Assembly (NCBI GenBank): GCA_029339505.1
Contig: JAQISU010000057.1
Span: 8,329,501 to 8,393,500, forward strand
Origin: Unio delphinus
Lineage: Eukaryota > Mollusca > Bivalvia > Unionida > Unionidae
Length of the DNA stretch: 64,000 bases
Direction: 5' to 3'
Shown in pieces: positions 51,666-64,000 of this stretch (position 1 is its first letter; each line of letters starts with the position of its first letter). The position numbers and the translations under genes were made by a program. The notes below the pieces were generated by a model. The model was not told where the DNA came from. It did not search any database and saw nothing but the letters and a program-made list of their open reading frames with translations.

Positions 51666-51869
51666 TTGTCCTACATATAGTAATCGGTCTATTTCGATGT
51701 GCACTCATATGAAATCTTTACGTTTCTCTTGAAAGCGTTCCTTTGTGAATATATATGGTATGGGTGAATCATTATGCTTCATTCATAATCTTTTGTGTAC
51801 TTGCTTAATTCATGAAGGAAGTTAATATACCCATATTATTGCAAAACTACTTTGTTGAAAGTTAAAGTC

Positions 51870-51982
<113 letters not shown>

Positions 51983-52685
51983 GTCATGTATACATTGTAA
52001 GTAGCATGTATAGAAAGATGCACTGAGAGTACACTGACATATTAAATACGTTGTTGTTCCCATGATACAATATATGTGTACTTTCAAAAATGTAGCAGCA
52101 TTGTCATTATTTCTGACTTAGCAAATCATTTGATAAATGTGCTTTGGAACAAACAGAGTTTGAACTGACGAGGTTGCCAGCGGATACCATTCTTTGCTAG
52201 ATCATTTCGTTGAGTTTATTAACGATAATCTTTATGTAAAGTTTCTTTTTTTATATACATATTGTTACTTCTGAAAAGGCTCTTCATTGTATGACAAGCC
52301 TAAAGTCCTCGATATCAATCATGTTTACGCTACATTAACCAGGCAATGCATACATTGACGTGAAGTCAGATTTCCGTATGCGCATGCACTTTCATACCAG
52401 TGTTTAGCAACATGCTGGTTTTATATACAATACAGTGATTCTAGATAACACAGAATAACGCGTTCACATTTGCATCATTATGGGCTTGGGTTCAATCTCC
52501 AGTCCCGACACGTGCAAGCGTGTGTGATCTTCCAACCGAGGTCGATGGTTTATTGTGGGTTACTGTGTTTCATCTGCGTCATGACAATATCTGAAACGAA
52601 GAGATCACACCGTTTCAGTTCTTACAAATTAGGTTACAATCTACTTAAAAAGGACGAAAGTTAATAAAGTTTATACAAATAATAG

Positions 52686-53162
52686 GTCTATATAGGATAA
52701 GATGTGAGATAAACAAGATTATACAGGTATCATATATGAAAACTGTAAGATGTGAGATAAATAAGGTTATACCAATAATATATAGAATAAGATGTGTGAT
52801 AAATAAGGTTATACCAATAATATATAGAATATGATGTGAGATAAATAAGGTTATACCAATAATATATAGAATATGATGTGAGATAAATAAGGTTATACCA
52901 ATAATATATAGAATATGATGTGAGATAAATAAGGTTATACCAATAATATATAGAATAAGATGTGAGATAGATAAGGTTATACCAATAATATATAGAATAT
53001 GATGTGAGATAAATAAGGTTATACCAATAATATATAGAATAAGATGTGAGATAGATAAGGTTATACCAATAATATATAGAATATGATGTGAGATAAATAA
53101 GGTTATACCAATAATATACAGAATAAGATGTGAGATCCATAAAGTTATACAAGTAATATACA
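52686..53162. repeat. Minisatellite, 42-bp unit, ~11 copies
   Basis: Units GATGTGAGATAAATAAGGTTATACCAATAATATATAGAAT(A/T)(A/T), well conserved in the centre and degenerate at both edges. Because 42 is divisible by three and the unit lacks stops in two minus-strand frames, frames of 186 and 140 residues appear (14-residue periodicity). I regard both as by-products. Confidence 0.9.
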
Positions 53163-56094
53163 GTGTATTATAAAGAGATGCATACGTTGTGATTAAGAGG
53201 TTCAATGGAAGGTTGTATTATTATCCATTATGGTCATTAAACCAACACTTGTATCATTTATAGGAATTTAATCACGTGAACAGTAAACATGGAAGAGTTA
53301 AGTGTGTCACGAATTAACTTGACATGATTAGAAACGCAGACAGTTAGTGTGTATCTAACACATTTATAGATAAGTGTGGTTTTATTCTTCCACATCTTAT
53401 CCTTTGCTTCTTTCCTCTGCTCCTCATCCTCCTTTTCTTTCTTATTTTCCACTTTTTATGCTGTTTTATTCTACATCCTCTGTTCTTTTCCTTCTTTCGT
53501 CATTCTGTCCTCCTTTTCCTTCTCCATCTCTTCCTGTACTTCGGTTTTTATATTATCCCCTTCTACCCATCAACCTTCAACACCAACATAATTTTTTTTC
53601 ACCTTCCTTCCTCATATCCTGTTCCTTCCTTTCCTATTCTTCTTCAATGTTGGTTAAAAAAATATATCCTGATATGAATTTCAAATAAATTTAGTCGTGT
53701 ATGAGAGTTTGAAACACCTGGGACTAAAATTGTATTTAAAAAATCCTTTGAAACACTTAGCAGTCTACTTATCGTACATTTAACACGTTCAAGTTTTGAA
53801 GTAACTTAGAGTGGTCCACTCGTTCGGTCTACCTTTAGTACTATCGTACACAAACACCTCAATCTAAACTCTCAAACAAATCAAAGTAATGATATACTGT
53901 ACCTAAACAAACCTAATCAATGATATACTACACTATCAAATGCTATCACTGACACTGTGCTCTTGGTTAACCCCACGTTGATACTTATTGGTGTTTACCT
54001 CATATTCACTATCTTAAATACCTGGTCGTAAGAGTATAATTATGGGCAACTACGTCATGCGTAAACAGTTCTGATAAAAGCGATGTCATTGTTTGTCATT
54101 TTATCGTGTATTATGATATGGGCCGACAAATCGATGAAATTTAATGCTAATTTAAAGTCAGTTTTAAAGCATGTACCTGTTTCACGCGATATCAATACGA
54201 CTGCAGGTGACTCCGGTTTGTAGCCTCACGTCACTGCTAGTAGGCCCCCAAGAAACACTGGTAATACTATTGCAATACACCAAAACATGGTCCCCAAGAA
54301 ACACTACTAATATTTCTTTTGTTCTAAATTTTTTTGGAAAGACATAGGAGATGGGTGCTTTTTTATAGCTGTTTTTGCTTACCAAGCGAAAAGTATTTCG
54401 ACCTGAAGGCGTGGTGGGTGGCAATGAATCCTGAGGTATGGTTATTTAGGGTTGCTGTTTTACGGATAAAGCAACACAGTTGGGTTATTTAGGTGCAAAG
54501 ACAAATAAAGTAATGTGCATACCGTGGTAGCCCTTCTGGGCGAATCCGATGGTCGGATCTGAAGTCGCACCATTCATGACGCGACTGCAGCAGTCTACAA
54601 GTGAGCAGCCACAGTCCCTTCCCTGATGTACGAAAATGTACTTTGAGTAGGTTCGAGGTTTAATGTGGTTTGTTTTCCTGAAAATATACTTCGAGTGGGT
54701 TCGATTTTAGGGTGGTTTGTTTTGCTGGAAGTAGCTCAGTTTTCTTTGCTTTTCATTGAAAGGTGTTCCATTTTATCATGGTGTACCGTGAAACATTCAA
54801 CTGAAAGAAATCCATTTTATCTAAACCTGGAGTGGTTCAAAATCCCATATGGATCAGTCACTGAAGGTTTGCTTTGAAGTGCTTCTAAACGTTGTCGTCA
54901 CAAGCACCGGGCAAAAATTCGCGACGCCCTCTTTTCTTGGCTTGCGAAGTTTGCTTGAAAGATATGCTGCATATCAAAGGTATGATAGATGTACAAAATG
55001 GCTTGTGTATCTTCTTAGAGATAATTTACCAAAAACAATTATTTGCAAAAATGATCGTATGATTAGAACTTAAGACGAAAGGCTGTTCAACTTCCTGTTG
55101 AAATGATTATCCAATAATAGTTCTGACGCGATACTCTTCACTTCAGTTCATTTTATGTGGCAATGTGTTATGTTTAAAGTATAGTGTTTTACCCTACTGT
55201 TTGAGAAAGTTATTTGCCCTGAAAAGTACTTGCCCTACTGTTTAGGACAGGTTGACTATATTTTTGCTTTTGTTCGATGCAGGTGTAACCCCCATGTTTC
55301 TGTTTATAATAATGGATCATGGTTATACACACTGGTTGTCGCGATAATTGTCTGTCAAAATCACAGCTTCTCTTCTATTATTGCAAGAAATTATAAACTT
55401 TATGGCCAAAGTCGTCAGGTCTCTTTTTGCTTTGGCTTGGGTTTTTCTTTTTCTTTGTAACTGATGAATGAAACCTGCACTGTAACGAACCCAATACATT
55501 GTCCTAGGTCTTTATTCATAATATAGATTAACCCGATATTTACACGTGTCAAATCTTGGACTTGAAATATCTTTTTGTGTATCAATTTACTTCAGAATTC
55601 ATAGCCCATACTTGCGTGTTAATTGAGTGCCAGTCAAAAATAATTGAAGGAAACAAGGAACTAACAGAATGCATTTGTACAGAACTCAGATAAGCGTTTA
55701 ACCCACAAAACTGATCGGTGATGTTCAATTAGACTCTCGCGTGATTTAGAGAAAGGCATACATCTATCTCTTGAAGTCACCCGAGAGTTATGTAAAACCT
55801 AGATAATGGTATTGTCTCTTTATCACGGCTCTCGAGATAGAGTGGGCTATTTTGGGTTAATTGATATCTCTCTAACATGACTTTAAACGTCATCTTTTTA
55901 ATCTCCTTTAAAAGTTTTGTAGGTCATATTTCATCATGAAATGACTGAAACAAATCGCAAATCTTTCAGCAAATTGCCGAACTGTCCTTGGTTTGCGAAT
56001 GTGCAGCAAAAATTGCGTTTATATGGCCTCCTTTGAAATATATCGTCGTAATTTCACAAATTTAATATTCACCTTTCTTGAAACTAAACCTACT
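53163..56094. other. Gene-poor host DNA
   Basis: Includes a T/C-rich tract (53390-53660) and a ~50-bp two-copy repeat near 54625-54725 (AAAATGTACTTTGAGTAGGTTCGA...GTGGTTTGTTTTCCTG). No gene recognised. Confidence 0.4.
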
Positions 56095-56816
56095 ACTTAT
56101 CCCGAAGTGACAAACTCCAGAAAAAGGCCGCCCGTATATTTCTGAAACTTCCTATTACGACTTCCCACGAATGATTCGCTTCCGCTTCTACAATGGCTAC
56201 CTTTGTGAAAACGTATTGTTGTTATTTTTAAGGAATCGTGGCATATAAGTCTTTAAACGATATTTCTTCAGATTATTTAATTATTATCATCAAATACTCG
56301 GTGTAATCTCAGATAAAAATAACGTACAACAAACTCCAAATTTCGTGGCCAAATAACAATCTTTTCAAACTCCTTTATTATTGCAGCACCTACCTTTTGG
56401 AATTATTTACCCCTGATGATACGTAATCAAATTCCTTTGGTCCGTTTGAAACTTCATAAAAGACTTTTTTTCTGAACCAGCTGGAATTACATATTAAGGT
56501 CTTCCTAAAGTGAAATGTATCATTGTGTCCAGAAATAAAATGCGCGTTTTATTTTTTTTAAAGTTTATTTCATGATTTATATACAATTTCTGACATGCTG
56601 AAAATGTATGTACCTGTGTATCGTATATTGTTCATATATGAATATGTTGCCGATTATAGCTACACATTATTAACTTGTTTAGAGTATGTGTGAGTACGTT
56701 TGCGAGCATACTTGAGTGTGTCTAAGTGACTTCTTTTATATGTAAAAATATATTTAAAAAATTGAGGACCATGTGGCAGATGGGTCTTTTATGACCAAAT
56801 GTGTTATCCTGGTTAA

Positions 56817-56876
<60 letters not shown>

Positions 56877-56880
56877 GACG
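56095..56880 (+). pseudogene. 3' end of a LINE with (TTA)n tail
   Basis: The plus strand near 56110-56480 reads, across broken frames, like the C-terminus of a LINE reverse transcriptase: a LQKKAARI-like element at 56118, a PFGIIYP/IRNQIPLVRLKLHK-like element at 56395-56460. Then follows a 3' untranslated region with GAGGACCATGTGGCAGATGGGTC...TGTGTTATCCTGGTTAAAT, a typical LINE 3' end, and about 19 TTA copies (56818..56876). The 5' part is missing. Confidence 0.65.
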
Positions 56881-58560
56881 TGTGTATCTTTTGCATTCTT
56901 TAAAGGGGTCACGAAAATTTCTTTACGTTAAATGCTAAATAAAGATATGGATGGATATATTACTAATGCTCAATAAAATTTCTTCTTTCGTTTCTTTTTC
57001 TGTCTGCGCACAGTGACTTCTACATTAAATGTGTGTAGTCAATACTTTTCTTAAATGTATAACAAAGAATAACATGTTACACCCGAAATAGAGCACAATT
57101 GAAACGGGAGAGCATTCCATAAATCGTCTTCAACAATATGTCTTTTTAGGAACACAGTTTCGAGCAGACGGCATTTGATAGTTCTTTATACCATTCATGT
57201 ATCAGAGACTGGTTAACCGTGCTCTTTTTAAATACAGGGGTTAGGTATTATATTACGTTCCTGTATATTTGATAACGTCTCTTTTTTGCTGCCATGCTTC
57301 ATCGTGGTTTAAAAGTGTGAAAAACTTTTCCATCTGTTGATAAATTTCATCCGGGGTAGGTACAAAGCTAGGTAGGTGGGTAGATATATAGTAAATAAGT
57401 TTCGTATAAAATAGGTATCTTTTTCACTCCGAAGTCATTGTCCAGCCTTAAGTCTGATGTGAATAATTATGTTGATACTGAGTAATGCAACTCCTTCTCC
57501 GATTACTGCCCAAGCTTTGTTTAATCCCTCAATGTGTTTCTATCTCTGTTACTCTAATTAATTTTTATGTCAAACAAGGGAATGTATTCTGTCGCCTTTC
57601 TGGCAATTTATGATCACCGATACCATGTAATTATCTTCCAGGATCACAGGTTACTTTTTTATTTTGTACAAAATTCGTTTATAGAAAGATATCAGATCAC
57701 ATACATAAGCTCACAGATATCAAGAAGCCTGAACTTGATCGCTGATTCCCTCATTTCAGTGCCTTTAATTTTTTACCTAATTCGCTTCGTAACACAAATA
57801 TATAGTGTTAATGTTTTTCTTCACAAAAGATTAAGTATATTACGCAACCTGAAGAAAATGCGTCTCTTCAAAAATATCTGGATATAACAGTGTGTAACAA
57901 ACTCGAGTGTTTTATTTACCCACAGAAGCCCATGGCGGAAAATTAAGAAAGCCTGTTTAGAAATTTTCCGCTACACAGATCATCTTGACCTAAATTGTTT
58001 TCCTTTAATAGATTTAGAAAAATACTCAAACAACTTGAAAACTGCATGATATGTTTAGACATCAAACATGCAGATCTGTCCGAAAACTAACTAATGATAG
58101 TTGAGAATAAAGCAGAGGTGTAATATTTCATCGACTACACTACGTCTTCCTCACCACTACCATCGATAGTCTCAACTACAGTATTAACCTCGATATTACA
58201 CAATGTCAAGTAAACAGGTACATTAATTTAGTCAAGTTCTACGGAGACAAGAATTCTGCGGACTGTTATATCTCTCGTCACTGTAGCCTACTTCTGCCCG
58301 TGTATGTGTTTTGGGTAACACAAGTAGATTATTTAGTGATGGGGCTACTGGAGTAAAGTGCACTGCACATGGGCACAGCACGATAGCGATGATCTGATGA
58401 TAGAATTCTAGCTCGCACCCTTCCTTTCGGCTGCGAGTCTGACAAACTAACCACCGAGTTTTTCCTCGTATATAGTAATACCCACCAATGCGATACATCA
58501 AATAGAACCACTGTTGATATAATAGTAAAGAAAGAACAAACTAAAACAAACGCAAAATCT
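56881..58560. other. Gene-poor host DNA
   Basis: No gene, RNA or element recognised. Confidence 0.35.
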
Positions 58561-58564
58561 TAAC

Positions 58565-58755
58565 ATTATCAACTGAGCTTAAACAGTAGGTCATATCAAC
58601 TGAGCTTAAACAGTAGGTCATATCAACTGAGCTTAAACAGTAGGTCATATCAACTGAGCTTAAACAGTAGGTCATATCAACTGAGCTTAAACAGTAGGTC
58701 ATATCAACTGAGCTTAAATAGTAGGTCATATCAACTGAGCTTAAATAGTAGGTCA
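58565..58755. repeat. Minisatellite, 27-bp unit, 7 copies
   Basis: Units CATATCAACTGAGCTTAAACAGTAGGT, almost identical; the last two have TAAATAG. The nine-residue repeat frame on the minus strand is a by-product. Confidence 0.95.
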
Positions 58756-59835
58756 CTGTGTTTAATTTGGCCTGTAATCACTAGTATCCTTCAAGATTTA
58801 CACACCCATCAAGACAATAGTATCAGAGCTAAATGCAAAAACACAACGTTCACGTCTACGCCAGCAACACAACGTTCACGTCTACGCTAACAACACAAAC
58901 GGCAACAGTGCGGTCTGAAAAGTGAACCCTATTTCTGGCCTGTGCTTGGCAGGCGATACAAAAACTAAAGCATCCGCACACTATTATCGACCCTTTAGCC
59001 GTCCGAGTCAGTCGCATCAACATTAAACTGGACACATCGGCCATGGTTATCAGCACACTATTAACAACCCTGTAGCAGTCCGACTCGATAACATCAAAAA
59101 TGAGATTGGATACGTCAACCATAGATCCCTCTATCCTTGCAAATTCATGTGTTGTCTTCCTCTCTTTTATAAAAGGGGCATTTATGCGTGCTTCTCAAAG
59201 AACTATAATTACCTGTTCGCTTCTAATAAAACTGGCTATATTGGTTTCAATATACATCACATACCTGTTAAATTGAGCAGTCTGTTTCTGTTGGTGGTCA
59301 ATAATTATCTTGGACTTTATTTAAGGATTAACCATTTTACAAGGAATTTACTCCATACTCAATAAATGTTTTAGTCCCGTACGAATTTCAACTGTGTTAT
59401 TTGATCCCTATTAGTTTAAAAACGAAACAAAACTAAACTTCAAGTTGACATTTAAGCAAGTTTGATAGCACGAGTATGTTCATTGCTAAGATATGACTAA
59501 TATATTTGGAATCAAAGTAAACAAAAAAATCGAAAATTATTAATTCATTCAATTAGACTTCAGTTCACTGATCCATAATTACCGTAAACAGTGTCATTTT
59601 AAAAAATACGTTAAAATATAAACTACCGTTTGGGTCACATCTTGGGATTGACTACGAGTTCATTGACCAAATTGCGTATATATCATTTGTCTACTATCGG
59701 CTAAGGACTCGGAGAATTCAGTATGTCAAAACCTCCAAGTCATTTGGAATACTTTTGCTACTCAGAGAAATTATACTAAGGTCTCACAGGACAGATTTTT
59801 GCCAAATTTTCAACCGACGATGACCTATTGCTGAA

Positions 59836-59837
<2 letters not shown>
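58756..59837. other. Gene-poor host DNA
   Basis: A 20-bp two-copy repeat (AACACAACGTTCACGTCTACG) lies near 58841-58887. No gene recognised. Confidence 0.4.
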
Positions 59838-59886
<49 letters not shown>

Positions 59887-59916
59887 CAGTAATAATAATA
59901 ATAATAATAATAATAC

Positions 59917-59968
<52 letters not shown>
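59838..59968. repeat. Compound trinucleotide microsatellite
   Basis: (AGT)n, then (AAT)n, then (ATT)n, about 43 trinucleotides in all. The (AAT)n and (ATT)n parts are mutually complementary and could fold into a hairpin. Confidence 0.9.
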
Positions 59969-60552
59969 TTTATTACATTAAAGATACAAATAAAAAATAA
60001 CATACTTTTTTGAAAGGATGCTTGTAAGATTCTGACTGAGGCGACCAACCCCTCTTTTTTGCATTCATTTTTGACAGGATATAGCTATTTTTAATATTTT
60101 TCATCTGACAAGACAGCTAAACGAATCAGCATGTGCCTTTTGCATGAATAAAGTTCACTAGTACTGTAACAAATTAGCATATTTTTAATCACCCCTCAAC
60201 CATCTAGATTTTATATATTTACCTTTGTAGCAGACACAGGTACCGTAAATACGTAAGCCAAATCGGCTGATCATTTGCAGTCCAAGTTACGCATTTGATC
60301 CACAACGCTGGTCTAACTGTAATAGGCAGTCATCAACAAGTCAACCTATTTCCAAGCTTAAGTAAATGTAAACCACATTACAGATTTAGATTATATGTGA
60401 ATTTATAAATGTTAGGAGTGTGATAATTGGGCTCATACGTTCTACGTTAAAAATAAGGGATATGTCAAAATACGAAACTTCCTGAGACCTAAAGGTTTAA
60501 AGTTACAGGATCTCTTTATCATAATAATCTCATTTTAAATAGCTCAAAGCCA

Positions 60553-60670
60553 TAAAGGGATCCGATTGGTCGAGTGGTCTAAAGCGCTAACAGCTATGAT
60601 CACTCAGAGACATGCCAGTAGCTTCCCAAATATCGGTTTCTTTGTTGCTTTTGTTTGTTTGTTTGTCTTT
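60553..60670 (+). mobile_element. SINE fragment related to 21502
   Basis: GATTGGTCGAGTGGTCTAAAGCGCT (A-box region) followed by CATGCCAGTAGCTTCCC, the same order as in the 21502 copy, with the B-box part lost. It ends in a TTTGTTTG-rich tail. Confidence 0.5.
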
Positions 60671-63305
60671 TACTCTGGCTAAAGCCTCCAAGTGTGTGAT
60701 AAACTTTACTTTCATTTGAGGTATTGATAATTTTTACATACGGACTACACCAGACTTGACACCCGTATCCGATAATTGAAAATATTTGGTTTACACAGGT
60801 CTTACTCATGCCCTTCATCTTGCCTTACCAGTCTAATTTCGGTATCATATAATTTCTCCAAACATCATGCTTGAGGGATTTTCCTCGCAAAGATCTTAAA
60901 ACATAAAAACAAAGTCAATGACCTTCTCGAATGAGTCAGATAGCGGTGTTTGATTGGTTAAATGCCATCGATGACGTCAGTTCGATATTTATTAAGCACT
61001 TTTGACCACGATAATTTCAGAATCGCTTCTTGACAAGGATGTCACTTGTAAAGGATGAAAAGTGTGGCATATACCAACTTTTATTAGGTGACTTTAATAT
61101 CACCTCAAATTTCAAGTCACGTGAATGTTTCAAACTTAGAAGAGCACAGTGTACCTAATCATATGTCATTCGGAATGATCATCTGTAAATTGTACAGATA
61201 CTAGTATCGTGTCCGATTGTTTGTTAGTTTGGCAATGTGACTCTGGTTATGAATTGGTTTGCTTTGATCAGTCTGAGGGTACAATGAGTGTTTGCTTCAG
61301 CGAAAGAGAGGCAAATATGTCAATGAAAGACAGCTTTTACGATGTCTTATCTACAATCGTTTCAGATTGAGTGTAGCTGCCTTTGTCTGAAATGAAAGTG
61401 ACAACTATTTGCCGGTCTCTTGTTTAGTATCGTGCGTTTTAAAGAGAAAGCTAATCTTGTTACACACATGTGACCAGAGTAGGTTATACGAGCCTGTCTT
61501 TAGAAAATACGATTTATAATTGAAAAAAAATCCTGAAATAGGAGGTATCTCTATTATGTTTTATTTAGTTTTCGAAATATATTAGGATATATCAGTGATA
61601 TATATCGCTGCTGTAGAAAGGTGTTGTTTTCTGTCGATACGAAATAGACAAACGATACGTTCTATTCAAAAAGGCAGTAATTCCTGTTAAGGCCACTTCT
61701 GTTCGTATTTCTGTTTTAAATCATCGTACGGTAGGTTTTGAAGTGATCTACCATAAAAAGAAACACACACAAGGTAACTTTCGTGATTTTCCGGAATTTT
61801 GATGCTTGTAATCGCATCGGTTTTGTATTTTAGTATTAGAAAAGAAAGGTCGCAATCAGTCAAACGCTTGTCAATCGGAGACAGTGGTTCCATTATGAAT
61901 GTTTTTAATATTTTAAGCTAAACATGTTGAATCGGGAAGACGACTGAAAAATGGGACAACGAACACATCTTGCAGAATTATGTTTTACAACTGGAGGACC
62001 AGACCTTCTCACAGTTGTTAGAATGCATGTGCATCGCGAACGCCCAATCCATTGCTACCACTACAGCTGCGTGTCCTTCCGGGATTAAGTGTGGATAGGT
62101 CAAAGTTTAAGAGTATTATTTCTTGCTTCAAGCAGGAACCATCTAAGGTCAGTGATGAAAACCGCACGAAGGTTAGTCTCGATTTACCGGTTATGACGAC
62201 GTCGAGAATCTTCAGGTCGTTTATACAATTTGGAATATATATAATTAAAAAAAAAACATATTAAAAAGCAATGAGATAATGTGGTTTGAAAATTTGACTG
62301 GACGTGAAACAAAAATTAAAATCAGACACGGTCAAAGAACAGTTTTTATTTTCGAAACAGTATATGATCCATCCTAATGAACATGTAAACAGAAAATATG
62401 TAGGTAATCATCATTGAGTTTATTTAACCAGCATGCAGTACGTAGTACCCCAAATAGAGAAAACCTCAACAAACCAATTTTGTAAAGTTGGCAGTTATCT
62501 CCTTATTACTTTTTGAATAAATTTACTCAGCTCTTAGACTTTGCTTCTTGAGGTATATATTTAATTTTCGATGTCAATGTTGTCTATTTTGAAGACAGGT
62601 AGCTAAATGATAACATCCTGACACACTTCTTGCCGATAAACTGACATAAAAGTCGCCATACCGCAATAAAAATACTCATGGACTATATAAACATCCAGTT
62701 ATATAAAGTATATACTTTATTGTCTGCATTATATATTTTTTGGTTTGAAACATTAATACATTAAAGATCAACAATGTCACACAACTCTTAATAGCGTAAG
62801 CACTGTTCTATACCGTACACATTGTGAATAATTGTTTATAATACACGTACAGTTGCTAACAACATGAGCCCACTTCCATCAGTAATGTGACTGCCAATCT
62901 GGGTCTGCCTTGCTCGTTGTACACAAGATTTCCAGCCAACTGCATAAACCCTAATATGCGGTCGCAAAATGTGCCGGCAGATCTAGATGTAATTTTTTTT
63001 TTGTTTTTACCTGGGATTTCCATTGAACAGTGTAGACTGATGTCAATGCGCACTATTGGACGGCAAATCTGGATGTACGCTGGTCTTAATTAGGTGTATT
63101 ATATACATGCGCAAATACAGCATTTAATAAAGAAGTAAAGGAATCAAATGATTAAAGGTCAAACTGACTCGTCTACGGAGATACGTTTTTAATTATGTAC
63201 TTTTCCTCGCTTAAATACTCCATGCACTGATTTTTTTTTTCTTCTCTAGCAAGTTTCAAGTTATTTAGTATGACTAAAGTTGTGTATGTTTTTATTTTAT
63301 TTTAG
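60671..63305. other. Gene-poor host DNA
   Basis: No gene recognised; the few open frames above 60 codons show no domain pattern. Confidence 0.35.
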
Positions 63306-63387
63306 ATTTTGATACTAGTCTCTTCAGCGACCCCTACCGACCAAAGATCAAAAGATGACTCTGGCTTGAGAAAACAGTATTCTTTGG
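63306..63387 (+). CDS. Candidate host exon (partial)
   Basis: An 82-nt open segment between a good acceptor (TTTTTATTTTATTTTAG) and a good donor (GGTAAGC). It reads hydrophobic residues (ILILVSSA) then a polar stretch (TPTDQRSKDDSG), like the end of a signal peptide and the start of a mature secreted peptide. There is no start codon in the exon and no neighbouring exon was identified, so this is a weak call. Confidence 0.25.
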
Positions 63388-64000
63388 GTAAGCAATATTC
63401 TGTTTTTTTGGTTCTATGAAATTAGTTTCTGGTATCACCCATACCTGAACTTCATGGAATATATTTGAATTTTATAAATTGAGATTGCCAGTGTTGTTAG
63501 CTTGAACATACATCGACAGAACTCGAGCGGTATACACAAAACAACGATTACCCGTGTGTGTTTTTAGGTAACAGCTGTGTTTTCTCTAAGTTACAGAACT
63601 CAGTTGTTTTTATTGTACCATGGAGCCGCTTATTGCTACCGTATATACTCACTTGAAACTCAGCTCCAAATGAAAACTAACAAGACCCTGATTTTCTGTC
63701 GCATTATGCAGACTCGTGTGTTTGTTTGTTTTACTAATAAACTGTAGGGACAATATTCTGGGGCATTCTGCGACAACAGTTCTGTGTCTGTGCAGTATGC
63801 ACTTGGAGTCGAACACGGTCACGAATCTAATAAATACGACAATTCTCGTAGAGCACTGAATACCTTATCAAACAAACTTACTTTGCGCTCGGATAAGCAT
63901 GGTGAAAATATTTTTACTCTCCTGTTGTTGCTCTGTACAAATAAAATTATGAGACTGAAAATATAAATCTGAAAGTAAACTTTTAAATTTTCACAAAGTT
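63388..64000. other. Right edge of the window
   Basis: No further exon or element recognised. Confidence 0.35.

Noticed and set aside
52470..52580. Possible SINE (GGGTTCAATCTCCAGTCCCGACAC resembles a B box)
   Set aside because: No matching A box at the right distance and no second copy in the window.
53374..53688. 104-codon plus-strand frame rich in Ser, Phe and Pro
   Set aside because: Produced by a T/C-rich tract; no domain and overlapping frames are equally open.

Overview
The window reads as eukaryotic, non-model invertebrate nuclear DNA, most likely lophotrochozoan and possibly molluscan. It is AT-rich and intron-scale, full of microsatellites and minisatellites, tRNA-derived SINEs and decayed LINE and Ty3 retrotransposon pieces, and has almost no recognisable host coding sequence. 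The taxon is inferred from the repeat types only.

The one gene-dense block, 3360..18430 (15,071 bp), is a complete, apparently young Polinton/Maverick-type (adintovirus-like) integrated element. It is bounded by 303-bp terminal inverted repeats that differ at only three places, and by a 5-bp direct repeat TAATA. It carries the hallmark set: DNA polymerase B, retroviral-type integrase, adenain-like cysteine protease, A32/FtsK-type packaging ATPase, double-jelly-roll major capsid protein and a penton/fibre-like minor capsid protein. It also has several accessory structural proteins. All recognised frames look intact, except one domain that has no start codon of its own.

Layout inside the element: 3701..10389 is a minus-strand virion module (minor capsid, membrane protein, fibre-like protein, protease, PX-like core protein, major capsid, pVI-like amphipathic protein, conserved structural protein). 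10804..12117 is a minus-strand accessory module (unknown protein, NUMOD/HNH endonuclease, Cys-rich zinc protein). 12142..16017 is a plus-strand 1291-residue fusion of PolB, SF1 helicase and HNH. 16010..17491 is a minus-strand block of integrase, a parvovirus-type phospholipase A2-like domain and a DUF5679-like zinc ribbon. 17497..18168 is the plus-strand ATPase, whose last codons lie in the right inverted repeat.

The most striking points are: (i) the phospholipase A2-like reading frame lacks an ATG and sits in the -1 frame just after a canonical A AAA AAC slippery site in the zinc-ribbon gene; (ii) the replication protein is a three-part polymerase-helicase-nuclease fusion with a tandem basic-repeat N-terminus; (iii) each inverted repeat is itself a 257-bp module bounded by perfect 16-bp inverted repeats; (iv) a shared TTTTCAATTGT box lies about 20 nt upstream of three virion-gene starts.

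The flanks hold a frameshifted RTE/CFDP2-like LINE (about 35.9-38.4 kb, minus), two other LINE 3' ends (38.5-39.2 kb minus; 56.1-56.9 kb plus), a Ty3 integrase relic (27.1-27.8 kb), four SINE copies, an 812-bp tandem duplication (32.8-34.4 kb), a fold-back repeat at 28.3-28.6 kb, a MITE-like element near 44.2 kb and many tandem arrays. One candidate host exon is proposed at 63306..63387.
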